The notes under the pieces were generated by a model. That model was not told the origin of the DNA. It did not search any database and worked only from the letters and a program-made list of their open reading frames with translations. A stretch of DNA of 31,491 bases, from NCBI GenBank assembly GCA_035366835.1, contig DAOSIS010000038.1, positions 1 through 31,491 of the forward strand, read 5' to 3'. Below, piece by piece: positions 24,218-31,491 of this stretch (within the stretch, counting starts at the first letter, position 1; each line of letters starts with the position of its first letter). The DNA is from UBA6109 sp035366835. GTDB lineage: Bacteria > Desulfobacterota > Syntrophia > Syntrophales > UBA6109. The translations under genes and the position numbers were made by a program.

Positions 24218-26068
24218 TTACCGGGACGCCAGATGATCCAATCCCAGTTCCTTCAGTTTCTCCGGCGTCGGGATTCCCTCTTCACCCCACTTGCGGTGTT
24301 CATAGTAATCGCTGAGCAGGCGGCCCATCGGCGGCAGCTCGTTGGTCAGCTCCTCGCCCGTCCGCTTCAGCGTCTGGAAACGGTAGGGCAGCATGTCGTC
24401 CTTCCGACTGGCCCCCATCTTCACGTTGTACATGCGCTTGAGATTGGTCAGCCGCTCGCCGATCTTCATGTATCCCGGGACATCGATTCCCCAGCCGGTG
24501 ATCAGATTGAGAAAATCGACATGGTTCTCCACGTTGACGGCCTTCCCCACCAGCGAGAAGCGGCAGAGGATCATGGCGTCCATGGCGCTCATCAGGTCCT
24601 GCATCGTCGCCCCCATGGCGGCCTTGCCCTCGATCTGATAGGACTTGTGCGGTTCCTTGATGCCGATTTCCGGCATCGTCATCGCCAGTTCGAAGGGATG
24701 GCTCCAGCTGGCATTGTGGCAGGCGCCGCGCGCTTCCGTCGCGTAGTTGATCGCCTGGCTCCAGAAACGCCGCGGATCGTGCGCCGACGGCTCCAGTCCC
24801 TTCACCTGGACGCAGAATTCGATCGCGTTGCGCCCCAGGGACTCCGCCATCTTCTTCGAACCCTCGGCCATGATCTTCCCGATCCCCTCGCCCCTGCCCA
24901 TCTTGTGCGTCATCTCGACGATGGCCCGGCCGCTGCCCCAGACCAGTTCGACGCCATCGGTATCCGCCTTCGTGATCAGCCCCTTTTCGTAGGCTTCCAT
25001 GGCGAAGGCGATGGTGGCGCCGGCGGAGATCGTATCCATCCCGTAGTCGTTGCAGAGCTGGTTCGCCTTGGAGATGGCGGCGAGGTCGTCGACGAGGCAT
25101 TCGCCTCCGAAGGTGCCCAGCGTTTCGTATTCCGGACCCTCGCAGTGCATGGGACCGTACGGACTCGATTCGATCTTGATGTGCCGCCCGCAGCCGATGG
25201 GGCAGTTCATGCAGGCCTTCCGGCCGACGAGGATCGTATCGTGCATGGCGATGCCCGAGATCTTCTTGACTCCCGGCCAGCGGCCGAGGCGCCAGTTCTG
25301 CAGCGGGAAATTGCCCAGCTTTTCGTAGTTCTCCAGGCCGCCCGACGTTCCGTATTTGGTGAATCCCTCCGTCGCCTTGACGATCTGCGGTGTCAGTTTC
25401 CTGATGTAGGCCTTCAGTTCGTCCGGTTGGGCGATTTCCGGCCTGCCCGTCCCGTGAACGACGATCGCCTTGAGGTTCTTGGACCCCATCACGGCGCCCA
25501 ATCCCGTCCTCGCGGCGGCGCGGACGACGGTTCCGATGTGGGGAATGCCGGCGATTCCCGCCATGCGTTCCCCCGCCCGGCCGATGACGGCCACCGTCGC
25601 CTTTTCCGACGTCTGCTGCTTCAGCCAGTCGGCGGCCTCGTTGGTGCCCTTCCCCCAGATCGGCCGCGCATCCCGGATTTCGGCTGCGCCGTCATGGACC
25701 CACAGGTAGACCGGGCTGTCCGCCTTGCCGTTGACGACGACGCCGTCGAAACCGGCGCGTTTGCAGGCGACGGCCCACGATCCGCCGACATTGGAGCCGC
25801 CGAACAGGCCCGTAAGGGGGGAGCGGGACACCAGGTGATGGCGGCCCGACGTGGGAACTCCCGAGGCCGTGCAGGGCCCCGTGAAGGCGGCGAGAATGTT
25901 CTCTTCCGAGAGAGGATCCGTCTCCGGACCCGTTTCCTCGAGGAGAAATTTCAGTCCCAGACCGAGACCGCCCATGTATTGTCGGATCGTCTCTTCCTCA
26001 AGAGGCTGGGCTTCGGCCTTGCGGCCCGTTAGATTCACGCGCAGCATGCGCCCACAGTAACCGTACAT
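24218..26068 (-). CDS. aor: aldehyde:ferredoxin oxidoreductase family protein (AOR-2)
   Basis: A 616-residue AOR starting MYGYCGRMLRVNLTG. It has the tungstopterin-domain blocks SGRHHLVSRSPLTGLFGGSNVGG at 74-96 and GSKNLKAI at 195-202, and a complete [4Fe-4S] motif at Cys286, Cys289 and Cys293 (C-x2-C-x3-C), with a later Cys in DAMILCRF as the probable fourth ligand. It should oxidise an aldehyde to the acid and reduce ferredoxin in the cytoplasm. Identity to AOR-1 is low by eye, so the two probably have different substrates. ATG 26068 has GGAGG 5 bases upstream; an open frame to 26146 would run into the alcohol dehydrogenase gene. The dehydrogenase gene just before it could supply or share its aldehyde. 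Confidence 0.94.
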   Translation of the reverse strand: MYGYCGRMLRVNLTGRKAEAQPLEEETIRQYMGGLGLGLKFLLEETGPETDPLSEENILAAFTGPCTASGVPTSGRHHLVSRSPLTGLFGGSNVGGSWAVACKRAGFDGVVVNGKADSPVYLWVHDGAAEIRDARPIWGKGTNEAADWLKQQTSEKATVAVIGRAGERMAGIAGIPHIGTVVRAAARTGLGAVMGSKNLKAIVVHGTGRPEIAQPDELKAYIRKLTPQIVKATEGFTKYGTSGGLENYEKLGNFPLQNWRLGRWPGVKKISGIAMHDTILVGRKACMNCPIGCGRHIKIESSPYGPMHCEGPEYETLGTFGGECLVDDLAAISKANQLCNDYGMDTISAGATIAFAMEAYEKGLITKADTDGVELVWGSGRAIVEMTHKMGRGEGIGKIMAEGSKKMAESLGRNAIEFCVQVKGLEPSAHDPRRFWSQAINYATEARGACHNASWSHPFELAMTMPEIGIKEPHKSYQIEGKAAMGATMQDLMSAMDAMILCRFSLVGKAVNVENHVDFLNLITGWGIDVPGYMKIGERLTNLKRMYNVKMGASRKDDMLPYRFQTLKRTGEELTNELPPMGRLLSDYYEHRKWGEEGIPTPEKLKELGLDHLASR

Positions 26069-26117
26069 ATGTGCCTCCAATACCTGTCGCTTCATGCAGG
26101 CTTCTGAAAAAAGCCCG

Positions 26118-27278
26118 TTACAGGCAATTCCGATAAATACCTTCAACGTCCGCCGCCGTCATCGCGCGGGGATTCACCGACAGCAGGCGCGTATTGGACG
26201 CCGCCGCCTTGGCCATGGCCGGAATCGCATCGGCGGAAATCTTCAGATCCGTGAGCGAATGCGCCATCTTCATGTCCTTCAGAATCGCCTTTACGGCCTC
26301 CGCCGCCGCATAGGCCTGTTCCACCAGCGGGAGTCCCTCAACGTCCTCGCCAAGGCAACGGGCGATCTCGGCGAACTTCGGAATGTTGCCGATCGCGTTG
26401 AATTCCATGACGTAGGGCAGAAGCAGACCATTGGCGACGCCGTGGGGAACGTGATACTCGACGCCCAGCGGATACGACAGCGCATGCACGCCGTTGACTC
26501 CGGCATTCGCCAGGGCGATTCCGGCGAACAGGCTGCCGATCGCCATGTCGTAACGGGCCTCCAGATTTTCCCCCTTGGCGACGGCCGTGCGGATGCTGCG
26601 GCTGATCATGACCATCGCTTCCTTGGCGAAGACGTCCGTGATGACAGTCGCCTTCGTGAAATGCGTGAACGATTCGACCGCATGGGCCAGGGCATCCATG
26701 CCGCTGGCCGAGGTGACGGAGGGCGGCATCGAGACGTGCAGATAGGGATCGATGATGGCGATCCGGGGCAGGATGTAGGGGCTGATGAGGACTTTCTTTC
26801 CCTTGGCTGCCGGATCGGACAGGACGGCGTTCGGCGTGACTTCCGCGCCGGTTCCCGCCGTCGTGGGAAGAAGAACCGTCGGGATGCCCGGCTTCTTGAT
26901 CAGATCGGCGCCTACGTAATCGGTCACCTTCCCCGGGTTCGTCAGCATGATGGCCGTCACGGCCGCCACGTCCATGGCGCTGCCTCCGCCCAGGCCGACG
27001 ATGAAATCGTATTTCCCCTGCCTGGCGGCGGCGATGCAGGCATCCTGGCATTCCAGGTCCGGTTCGGGCTTCACCTGGCTGAAGACTTCCACGCCGATGC
27101 CCTCTTTCACGAGGATGTTCTTGATGGTGTCCGCGATGCCGGAATCGGCGACTCCCTTATCCGTTACAAGCAGGGCGCTCTTGGCCCCCAGGGCCTTGGC
27201 CTCCGGTCCGAGTTTCTCTGCGGCGCCGAAGCCTGCCAGGATGAGATTGGGTGAGCGAAAACTGAGGATCTGGTTCAT
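26118..27278 (-). CDS. iron-containing alcohol dehydrogenase
   Basis: A 386-residue type III alcohol dehydrogenase. The NAD-binding GLGGGSAMDVA is at 95-105, PTTAGTGAEVT at 138-148, and the metal ligands are Asp195, His199, His265 and His279, the last two in HALSYPLG and HVPHG. It interconverts an alcohol and an aldehyde or ketone using NAD(P)(H) and usually Fe2+. ATG 27278 has AAAGGAG upstream. It is the first gene of the long minus-strand run and stands 49 bases before AOR-2, giving an alcohol-to-aldehyde-to-acid pair. Two operator-like repeats lie in its upstream region. Confidence 0.94.
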   Translation of the reverse strand: MNQILSFRSPNLILAGFGAAEKLGPEAKALGAKSALLVTDKGVADSGIADTIKNILVKEGIGVEVFSQVKPEPDLECQDACIAAARQGKYDFIVGLGGGSAMDVAAVTAIMLTNPGKVTDYVGADLIKKPGIPTVLLPTTAGTGAEVTPNAVLSDPAAKGKKVLISPYILPRIAIIDPYLHVSMPPSVTSASGMDALAHAVESFTHFTKATVITDVFAKEAMVMISRSIRTAVAKGENLEARYDMAIGSLFAGIALANAGVNGVHALSYPLGVEYHVPHGVANGLLLPYVMEFNAIGNIPKFAEIARCLGEDVEGLPLVEQAYAAAEAVKAILKDMKMAHSLTDLKISADAIPAMAKAAASNTRLLSVNPRAMTAADVEGIYRNCL

Positions 27279-27336
27279 GGAAGGACTCCTTTCGCTGGAA
27301 AGCATTAAAGTCTGTTGATATTATTAACAGTCAATC

Positions 27337-27357
27337 TTGTATACATTATTTTCGACA
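27337..27357 (-). promoter_or_regulatory. operator-like repeat, proximal copy
   Basis: TGTATACA at 27338-27345, six bases, then TCGACA at 27352-27357. It matches the copy at 27550-27570 at 19 of 21 positions, in the same orientation. It lies about 60 bases before the alcohol dehydrogenase start codon, so a bound repressor could act as a roadblock. Confidence 0.6.
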
Positions 27358-27519
27358 CAACATACCCGCAAGACTCTTTCTCTCTGCCTTGAACAAACCT
27401 CCCTCTGAATTAACCTCTGGCTGGGCTGGAAGCACTCGACGGCCGCGCCTTCCGGACCTCCGGCGGCCACCCCGAACGACATCACGTCTCTTATCAACGA
27501 CTTACTACAGGCGCTCCCA

Positions 27520-27543
27520 CCTTATGTCATACAATACATAAGG
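27520..27543. repeat. perfect 8-bp inverted repeat beside the distal operator
   Basis: CCTTATGT and ACATAAGG are separated by 8 bases. The second arm ends 7 bases before the TGTATACA at 27551. It could be a second regulator's site or a leader hairpin. Confidence 0.5.
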
Positions 27544-27549
27544 TGTTGA

Positions 27550-27570
27550 TTGTATACATCATATTCGACA
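27550..27570 (-). promoter_or_regulatory. operator-like repeat, distal copy
   Basis: TGTATACA at 27551-27558, six bases, then TCGACA at 27565-27570. It overlaps the expected transcription start downstream of the TTGACA at 27597-27602, the same layout as at the ThDP operon promoter. Confidence 0.6.
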
Positions 27571-27573
27571 GGA

Positions 27574-27602
27574 CTCTTAATAAAGGATCTCGTTTTTGTC
27601 AA
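27574..27602 (-). promoter_or_regulatory. sigma70-like promoter candidate for the alcohol dehydrogenase/AOR run
   Basis: A perfect TTGACA (27602-27597, minus strand) is followed by an AT-rich stretch. With a 17-base spacer the -10 would be TAAGAG, with a shorter one TATTAA; neither is strong. The mRNA leader would be about 290 bases. Confidence 0.4.
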
Positions 27603-27702
27603 CAAGAAAATGCCTCTCGCGGGGAAAATATTTTCGGTCGGTTGGGATTTCCGACTGCCGCGGCGGATGCCGGAGGAAGGGGATCCGCGCCGGGTTCAGT
27701 CC

Positions 27703-28377
27703 CTAGATCAACAGGTCGCGGTTCCCCGCCGCCAGGGAGCCCGCAATGACGTCCTTCACCTTGCGCATGTGGATCTTCATGGTCCTTTCCGCCAGGGCCA
27801 CGTCCTTGTTCCGACAGGCCTCGATCAGCGCCGCGTGATGCTCGATGTAGGTTTCGAAAAAGCGGGGATAGCTGACCGACATGTACTGGTACCGGTAGAT
27901 CCGTCTCTTCAGCATGATGATGAGCTGACACAGATTTTCGTTGTCGGCCCTGTCACGGAAGAAACCGTGGAACAGGGCGTTGTTGTGAAGCCACGCCTGC
28001 GTATCCTTGCTCTGGGCCGCCTTGATCAGCTTCTTGTGCAGATCTTCCAGATAGGCGATATCCCGCTTCGTCATCTTCGCGATGGCGGTTCGGACCGCAA
28101 ATCCTTCGAGCAATTCACGCAGATCGTAGATCTCCTCGACCTGCTTGGCGGAGAGTTTCGCGACCTCGATGCCCTTGTTCCGCTCGAAGCTGATCAGGCC
28201 TTCGGATTCGAGCTGCCGCAGGGCCTCCCGGATCGGGCTCCGGCTCACCTTGTACAGGTCCGACAGCTTCTTCTCCGTCAGCCGCTCGCCGGACATGAGG
28301 CGTCCGAAGGTGATGTCGTCCCGGATTTTCTCGTAGATGTCCTGCCGGACCGATTTCTCGAGATGCTTGTTGGCCAC
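27703..28377 (-). CDS. GntR-family transcriptional regulator, FCD subfamily (copy 2)
   Basis: A 224-residue protein starting VANKHLEKS from a GTG at 28377 with AGGAGG four bases upstream; another in-frame GTG lies at 28398. The winged helix-turn-helix covers the first 75 residues (KKLSDLYKVSRSPIREALRQ) and the FCD ligand domain the rest, with histidines in NALFHGFF, IEHHAALIE and KIHMRK. It is about 74% identical to the regulator at 8951-9634. It lies directly upstream of the alcohol dehydrogenase/AOR run and probably controls it through the TGTATACA sites, perhaps with crosstalk to the other copy. The effector is unknown; FCD proteins commonly sense carboxylates. Confidence 0.93.
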   Translation of the reverse strand: MANKHLEKSVRQDIYEKIRDDITFGRLMSGERLTEKKLSDLYKVSRSPIREALRQLESEGLISFERNKGIEVAKLSAKQVEEIYDLRELLEGFAVRTAIAKMTKRDIAYLEDLHKKLIKAAQSKDTQAWLHNNALFHGFFRDRADNENLCQLIIMLKRRIYRYQYMSVSYPRFFETYIEHHAALIEACRNKDVALAERTMKIHMRKVKDVIAGSLAAGNRDLLI

Positions 28378-28481
28378 GCTGCCTCCTGACGCCCCCACGA
28401 GGTCCTAAAAAGTCAGGCAATCCCGCTGCCGTACATCCGCTGCCCGCTTTTCCGCGTGCAGAATCGACTGTCGTCGAGACC

Positions 28482-28511
28482 CCCCTAGCAGATACCCCTG
28501 TTTCCTGTCAA
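28482..28511 (-). promoter_or_regulatory. promoter candidate upstream of GntR copy 2
   Basis: TTGACA at 28511-28506 (minus strand) within the word GCTTGACAGGA, which is repeated at the ThDP operon promoter. The -10 region (TAGGGG after 18 bases) is poor. No TGTATACA site is seen between here and the gene. Confidence 0.35.
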
Positions 28512-28526
28512 GCAGGGCGATCCTCC

Positions 28527-29180
28527 CTATTCGCAGACCCACAGGGAAAAGAGCTTCGGGCCGTGAACGCCGAGGGTCAGGATCTTTTCGATGTCCGCGG
28601 TGCGGCTCGGCCCGCTGACCAGAACGAAGTGACGGTCGCCGCCCGCCAGGGCAAACGCCTCGTGAAGGTCTCTCCGCAGCGCGGACGGCGCAGCCAGTAC
28701 GAGACAGATGCGCGGCAGGAGCGACAGCGCCTGGGGCTGCTCCCTGCCCGTGCGCAGGACAACCGTGCCCGTTTCGGGCAGAAGCGCATCCGCCACGACG
28801 ATCCCGAGGTCGCACTCGGACAGGTTGTGACCCCTTCCTTCGGCCTGGCGGAGTTCGACGTTCAGGCCCCCCAGGATCCCGCAGACCTGCAGGTCTCCGA
28901 TCATCCCGCAGCCGGAAACCGCGGCCTTCTTCACCTGTTCCTGCTTCACCAGTTCCGCCAGCGCCGGGACGAGTTCGCCACGCCCCCGGATTCTTCGGGC
29001 TGCGCCGCCCGTCTTGACGACCTCGGCCAGGAGGAGATCGACTTCCTTCTCCCTGTCCCCGCCGGGTCGAAAAAAGGCCTTTCCCGTATCCGGCATGGGA
29101 AAGGACCGGGGCGCGACGTCGGCGAGCCCCTCGCTCACTCTCTTGAAGATGATCTCCCGATCCGTTCGCTTATCGCTCAT
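28527..29180 (-). CDS. lutC: LUD-domain protein, LutC/YkgG-like
   Basis: A 217-residue protein of the LUD family. The blocks AAVSGCGMIGDL, CDLGIVVADALLPETGTVVL and LSLLPRICLVLA match LutC, the third part of the LutABC lactate-oxidation complex (known from B. subtilis). The segment ending SGPSRTADIEKILTLGVHGPKLFSLWV is the typical LUD C-terminus. The ATG has AGGAG upstream and overlaps the lutB end by 11 bases. Substrate may be lactate or another 2-hydroxy acid. Confidence 0.88.
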   Translation of the reverse strand: MSDKRTDREIIFKRVSEGLADVAPRSFPMPDTGKAFFRPGGDREKEVDLLLAEVVKTGGAARRIRGRGELVPALAELVKQEQVKKAAVSGCGMIGDLQVCGILGGLNVELRQAEGRGHNLSECDLGIVVADALLPETGTVVLRTGREQPQALSLLPRICLVLAAPSALRRDLHEAFALAGGDRHFVLVSGPSRTADIEKILTLGVHGPKLFSLWVCE

Positions 29181-30618
29181 GTTTCTTCTCCTGCAACGAC
29201 GAATCCCCCGCCGCGCGATTCCGCCACCACTTGCGGAAATCGCCGCGGAAGGCGGGGAAGGGCCTTGCCATCGTCCAGCGGCTCAGGGGCGGGGGCATCC
29301 ACGGGATCCAGTCCCCGCGGCGCAGCGGCGTCTGGAGGACCCGGTTCAGGCGGGCCCCCAGGAGGTAGAGCGTTTTCGTGCCCAGGACAAAACGCATGGT
29401 CTTTGCCGCGACCCGCATCCAGGCGGGGCCGACGGGCCCCTCGATGCGGTCTCCTTCCAGCACCCGCCTCCGCAGATGGAGCAGGATATCGGGGATCGGA
29501 ATTTTCACCGGACACGCCTCGGAGCAGGCGCCGCACAGGGTCGATGCGAAAGGCAATGCCCCTCCAACGCCGGTCCCGAGAAGCTGCGGCGTGAGGATCG
29601 CGCCGATCGGCCCGGGATAGGTCGCACCGTAGGCATGGCCTCCGACATGATTGAATACGGGGCAGATGTTCATGCAGGCCCCGCAGCGGATGCAGAACAG
29701 GGTTTCCCTCGTGGCTTCGTCGGCCAGGACCCGGGTGCGCCCGTTGTCGAGAAGCACGAGATGGAATTCCTCCGGGCCCCCTTCCCACCGCCCGGTGATG
29801 AAGGTGTTGTAGGCGGTGATCTTGGCGCCCGTCGCACTGCGGGCGAGAAGCTTCAGCAGAACGGCGGCGCTTTCCCAGTCGGGAACGATCTTCTCGATGC
29901 CCACGATCGCCACGTGCACCGGCGGCAGGGACGTGCACATCCTTCCGTTTCCTTCGTTCGTCACCAACACCAGCGTCCCAGTCTCCGCAACGAGAAAATT
30001 GCCGCCCGATATTCCCATGTCCGCGGCCAGGAATTCCGCACGGAGGCGTTCGCGGGCGATCTCGGTGAGCATCTTCGGATCGGGCTGCACATCGACGTGG
30101 AGTTTTTCGCGGAAGAGTTCGGCGATGTCTTCCTTGGTCATGTGCAGGGCCGGATTCGTGACGTGCGAGGGGCGCTGTCCCGCCATCTGCACGATGTACT
30201 CGCCCAGGTCGGTCTCGAAGACACGGATCCCCTCCTTCTCCAGGGCGTGGTTGATTTCGAGTTCCTCGGAAACCATGCTCTTGGCCTTGACCACCTTCTT
30301 GACATTGCGGCGCCGGGCGATCTCCAGGACGATGCGGTTCGCCTCTTCCGCATCACGGGCCCAGTGGACGATCCCGCCGGCCGCCTTCACCTTCTCCTCC
30401 ACGAGGGCCAGATACCGGTCCAGGTGGGTGATCGTGTGCATTCGCATGTCGTGGGCGATCGCCCTGAGGCTCTGCCAGTTCTCCTCGCCCATGGCGGCCA
30501 CCACCTCGGCCCGCTTGCGCAGGGCCGTCTGTGCGTTCTTCTGCGTCGCCGCCGCGATCTTCGGTGGGACCGATCGGGTGTTGGCGCGGAAATCGATTCT
30601 CGGATGCGCCGATTTCAA
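29170..30618 (-). CDS. lutB: LutB-like Fe-S/LUD protein
   Basis: A 482-residue protein. An N-terminal LUD domain (KAKSMVSEELEINHALEKEG near 111-130, MGISGGNFLVAETGTLVLVTNEGNG near 201-225) is followed by a two-cluster ferredoxin region: C309-x2-C312-x2-C315-x3-C319-P and C362-x2-C365-x3-C369-P. This is the order in LutB of the lactate utilisation complex. The start is TTG at 30618: it has GGAGG six bases upstream and overlaps the lutA stop as TTGA. With LutA and LutC it would pass electrons from a 2-hydroxy acid to the quinone pool or another carrier. Confidence 0.92.
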   Translation of the reverse strand: MKSAHPRIDFRANTRSVPPKIAAATQKNAQTALRKRAEVVAAMGEENWQSLRAIAHDMRMHTITHLDRYLALVEEKVKAAGGIVHWARDAEEANRIVLEIARRRNVKKVVKAKSMVSEELEINHALEKEGIRVFETDLGEYIVQMAGQRPSHVTNPALHMTKEDIAELFREKLHVDVQPDPKMLTEIARERLRAEFLAADMGISGGNFLVAETGTLVLVTNEGNGRMCTSLPPVHVAIVGIEKIVPDWESAAVLLKLLARSATGAKITAYNTFITGRWEGGPEEFHLVLLDNGRTRVLADEATRETLFCIRCGACMNICPVFNHVGGHAYGATYPGPIGAILTPQLLGTGVGGALPFASTLCGACSEACPVKIPIPDILLHLRRRVLEGDRIEGPVGPAWMRVAAKTMRFVLGTKTLYLLGARLNRVLQTPLRRGDWIPWMPPPLSRWTMARPFPAFRGDFRKWWRNRAAGDSSLQEKKHER

Positions 30619-31346
30619 GCTTTACCTCCCTCCGCCAGGATCTCGATGAGATGCATCGCCTTGACCTTCGAATTCATCTTCTTCAGACCGCCCCGGATAT
30701 TGATCAGGCACCCCGGCTCGCTGACGACCACGACTTCCGAACCCGCGGCCTCGACGTTGCGGAGCTTGGCCTCCATCATCTTCTTCGACACCTCGGGGTA
30801 GATGACGCTGAAGATCCCCCCGAAACCGCAGCACGTGTCCGCATCGTTCAGCGGAACCCATTGCAGGTCCTTCACGGCCCGGAGAAGCTGCTCCGGTTCC
30901 GAGCGGACGCCGAGACCGCGCGTCAGATGACAGGGATAATGACAGGTGACCCGGTGGGGAAAAACCGCCCCGACATCGGTCACCTTCAGCACGTTCACCA
31001 GAAACTGACTCAGCTCCATGACGCGCGCGGCGACAGCGGCGGCCCGCCTGTGTTCAGCGCTCTCCGTGTCGAACATAAGCGGGTAGCGGTGCTTGACGAA
31101 TTCCACGCAGGAGCCGGAGGGCGCGACAATCGGGCCTTCCGTGTCCGCGAAGGCGTCGATCCATCTGAGGGCCATCTCCTTTCCCTGGCTCTGGAATCCG
31201 CTGTTGAAAAAGGGCTGGCCGCAGCAGGTCTGGTTTTCGGGAAACCCGCACCGGACCCCGAGTCGCTCCAGCAGGAGGACCATCTTCTGGAGCACGTCCG
31301 GAAGCAGATTTTCACCCAGACAGGTGACAAACAATTGAGCTTTCAT
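30615..31346 (-). CDS. lutA: LutA-like (Fe-S)-binding protein with CCG domains
   Basis: A 243-residue protein with the two cysteine-rich CCG domains of LutA, GlcF and HdrB: TCCGQPFFNSG at 40-50 and DTCCGFGGIFSV in the second half, with CHYPCHLTRG and SEPGCLINIRGG between and after. Such domains bind unusual Fe-S clusters. It is the first clear gene of the lut-like set and is translationally coupled to lutB. The ATG has GAAGGGA upstream. Length is normal for LutA. Confidence 0.92.
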   Translation of the reverse strand: MKAQLFVTCLGENLLPDVLQKMVLLLERLGVRCGFPENQTCCGQPFFNSGFQSQGKEMALRWIDAFADTEGPIVAPSGSCVEFVKHRYPLMFDTESAEHRRAAAVAARVMELSQFLVNVLKVTDVGAVFPHRVTCHYPCHLTRGLGVRSEPEQLLRAVKDLQWVPLNDADTCCGFGGIFSVIYPEVSKKMMEAKLRNVEAAGSEVVVVSEPGCLINIRGGLKKMNSKVKAMHLIEILAEGGKA

Positions 31347-31421
31347 GAATTGTCCCTTCGTTCAACCCATAATCTCGGGCAGTGGCGAGCGGCCGCCGGG
31401 CCTCTCCCTCCGCTGCCGAGT

Positions 31422-31491
31422 TCAGCAGACCTTGGCGTCCTTGACCAGTTCGGCGCCGAGTTCGAGGGCCTTGCGGTTCATCTCCAGGAAC
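31422..31491 (-). CDS. C-terminal end of an unidentified protein (partial)
   Basis: A minus-strand frame enters from the right edge and ends at TGA 31424-31422, reading FLEMNRKALELGAELVKDAKVC. The pattern N-x-x-A-x-x-x-G resembles the tail of 2-oxoacid:ferredoxin oxidoreductase gamma subunits, but 22 residues are too few to assign. About 75 bases separate it from lutA, so it may belong to the same operon. Confidence 0.35.
   Translation of the reverse strand, partial: FLEMNRKALELGAELVKDAKVC

Larger units (their letters stand above)
27279..27702. other. regulatory region upstream of the alcohol dehydrogenase/AOR run
   Basis: No gene is seen in these 424 bases, which are far more AT-rich in places than the genes around them. 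It contains two TGTATACA sites, a near-palindrome CTGTT...AACAG (27312-27330, 16 of 19 positions symmetric), a GC hairpin GGCCGC...GCGGCC (27441-27468), an 8-bp inverted repeat (27520-27543), the palindrome GAAAATATTTTC (27624-27635) and a TTGACA on the minus strand (27597-27602). Confidence 0.7.

Noticed and set aside
164..30801. Many long open frames on the plus strand, for example 5147-8215, 15026-18424 and 21619-24315
   Set aside because: They lie opposite well-supported genes in GC-rich DNA, have Arg/His/Asp-rich low-complexity translations, no family motifs and no ribosome sites.
1..31491. Insertion sequences, phage genes, tRNA-linked insertion sites or CRISPR repeats
   Set aside because: None found by reading both strands; no transposase or integrase motifs, and no regularly spaced repeats.

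Overview
The window is a GC-rich stretch of bacterial chromosome. Almost every gene lies on the minus strand; one clear regulator gene lies on the plus strand. The gene content points to an anaerobe: two tungsten/molybdenum aldehyde:ferredoxin oxidoreductases (AOR), small Fe-S proteins, an Fe-S flavoprotein of the old-yellow-enzyme type, Fe-type alcohol dehydrogenase, LUD/Lut proteins and three complete TRAP transporters. A Desulfobacterota or syntroph-like organism is the best guess, inferred from gene content and base composition only. No tRNA, rRNA, CRISPR array, phage gene or insertion sequence was seen.

Layout in minus-strand transcription order, right to left. (a) 31.5-28.5 kb: the end of an unidentified gene, then lutA-lutB-lutC-like genes, tightly overlapping. 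(b) 28.4-27.7 kb: a GntR/FCD regulator. (c) 27.6-27.3 kb: a regulatory region with two near-identical operator-like repeats. (d) 27.3-9.9 kb: a run of sixteen genes: Fe-alcohol dehydrogenase, AOR-2, SDR dehydrogenase, FGGY kinase, DMT transporter, creatininase-family hydrolase, TRAP-3 (P-Q-M), AOR-1, TRAP-2 (P-Q-M), two-cluster ferredoxin-like protein, Tm-1-like protein, MoaD/ThiS-like protein. (e) 9.6-8.95 kb, plus strand: a second GntR/FCD regulator, about 74% identical to the first. (f) 8.95-8.17 kb: a 780-base gene-free divergent region. (g) 8.17-1 kb: a second operon: ThDP enzyme, TRAP-1 (P-Q-M), OYE/FadH-like flavoprotein, and a glycerol-3-phosphate-dehydrogenase-like FAD oxidoreductase cut by the window edge.

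The genes read as one catabolic regulon for importing one or more small oxygenated compounds. TRAP systems would bring substrates in. Kinase, SDR, alcohol dehydrogenase, ThDP enzyme and creatininase-like hydrolase would process alcohol, keto or cyclic groups. The AORs would oxidise aldehydes with ferredoxin-level electron acceptors, the MoaD-like protein supporting pterin cofactor supply. The two paralogous GntR regulators and the TGTATAC sites before both operons suggest joint control. The substrate cannot be told from the sequence. Strong stem-loops sit after all three TRAP binding-protein genes, and AOR-1 lacks one of the usual cluster cysteines.
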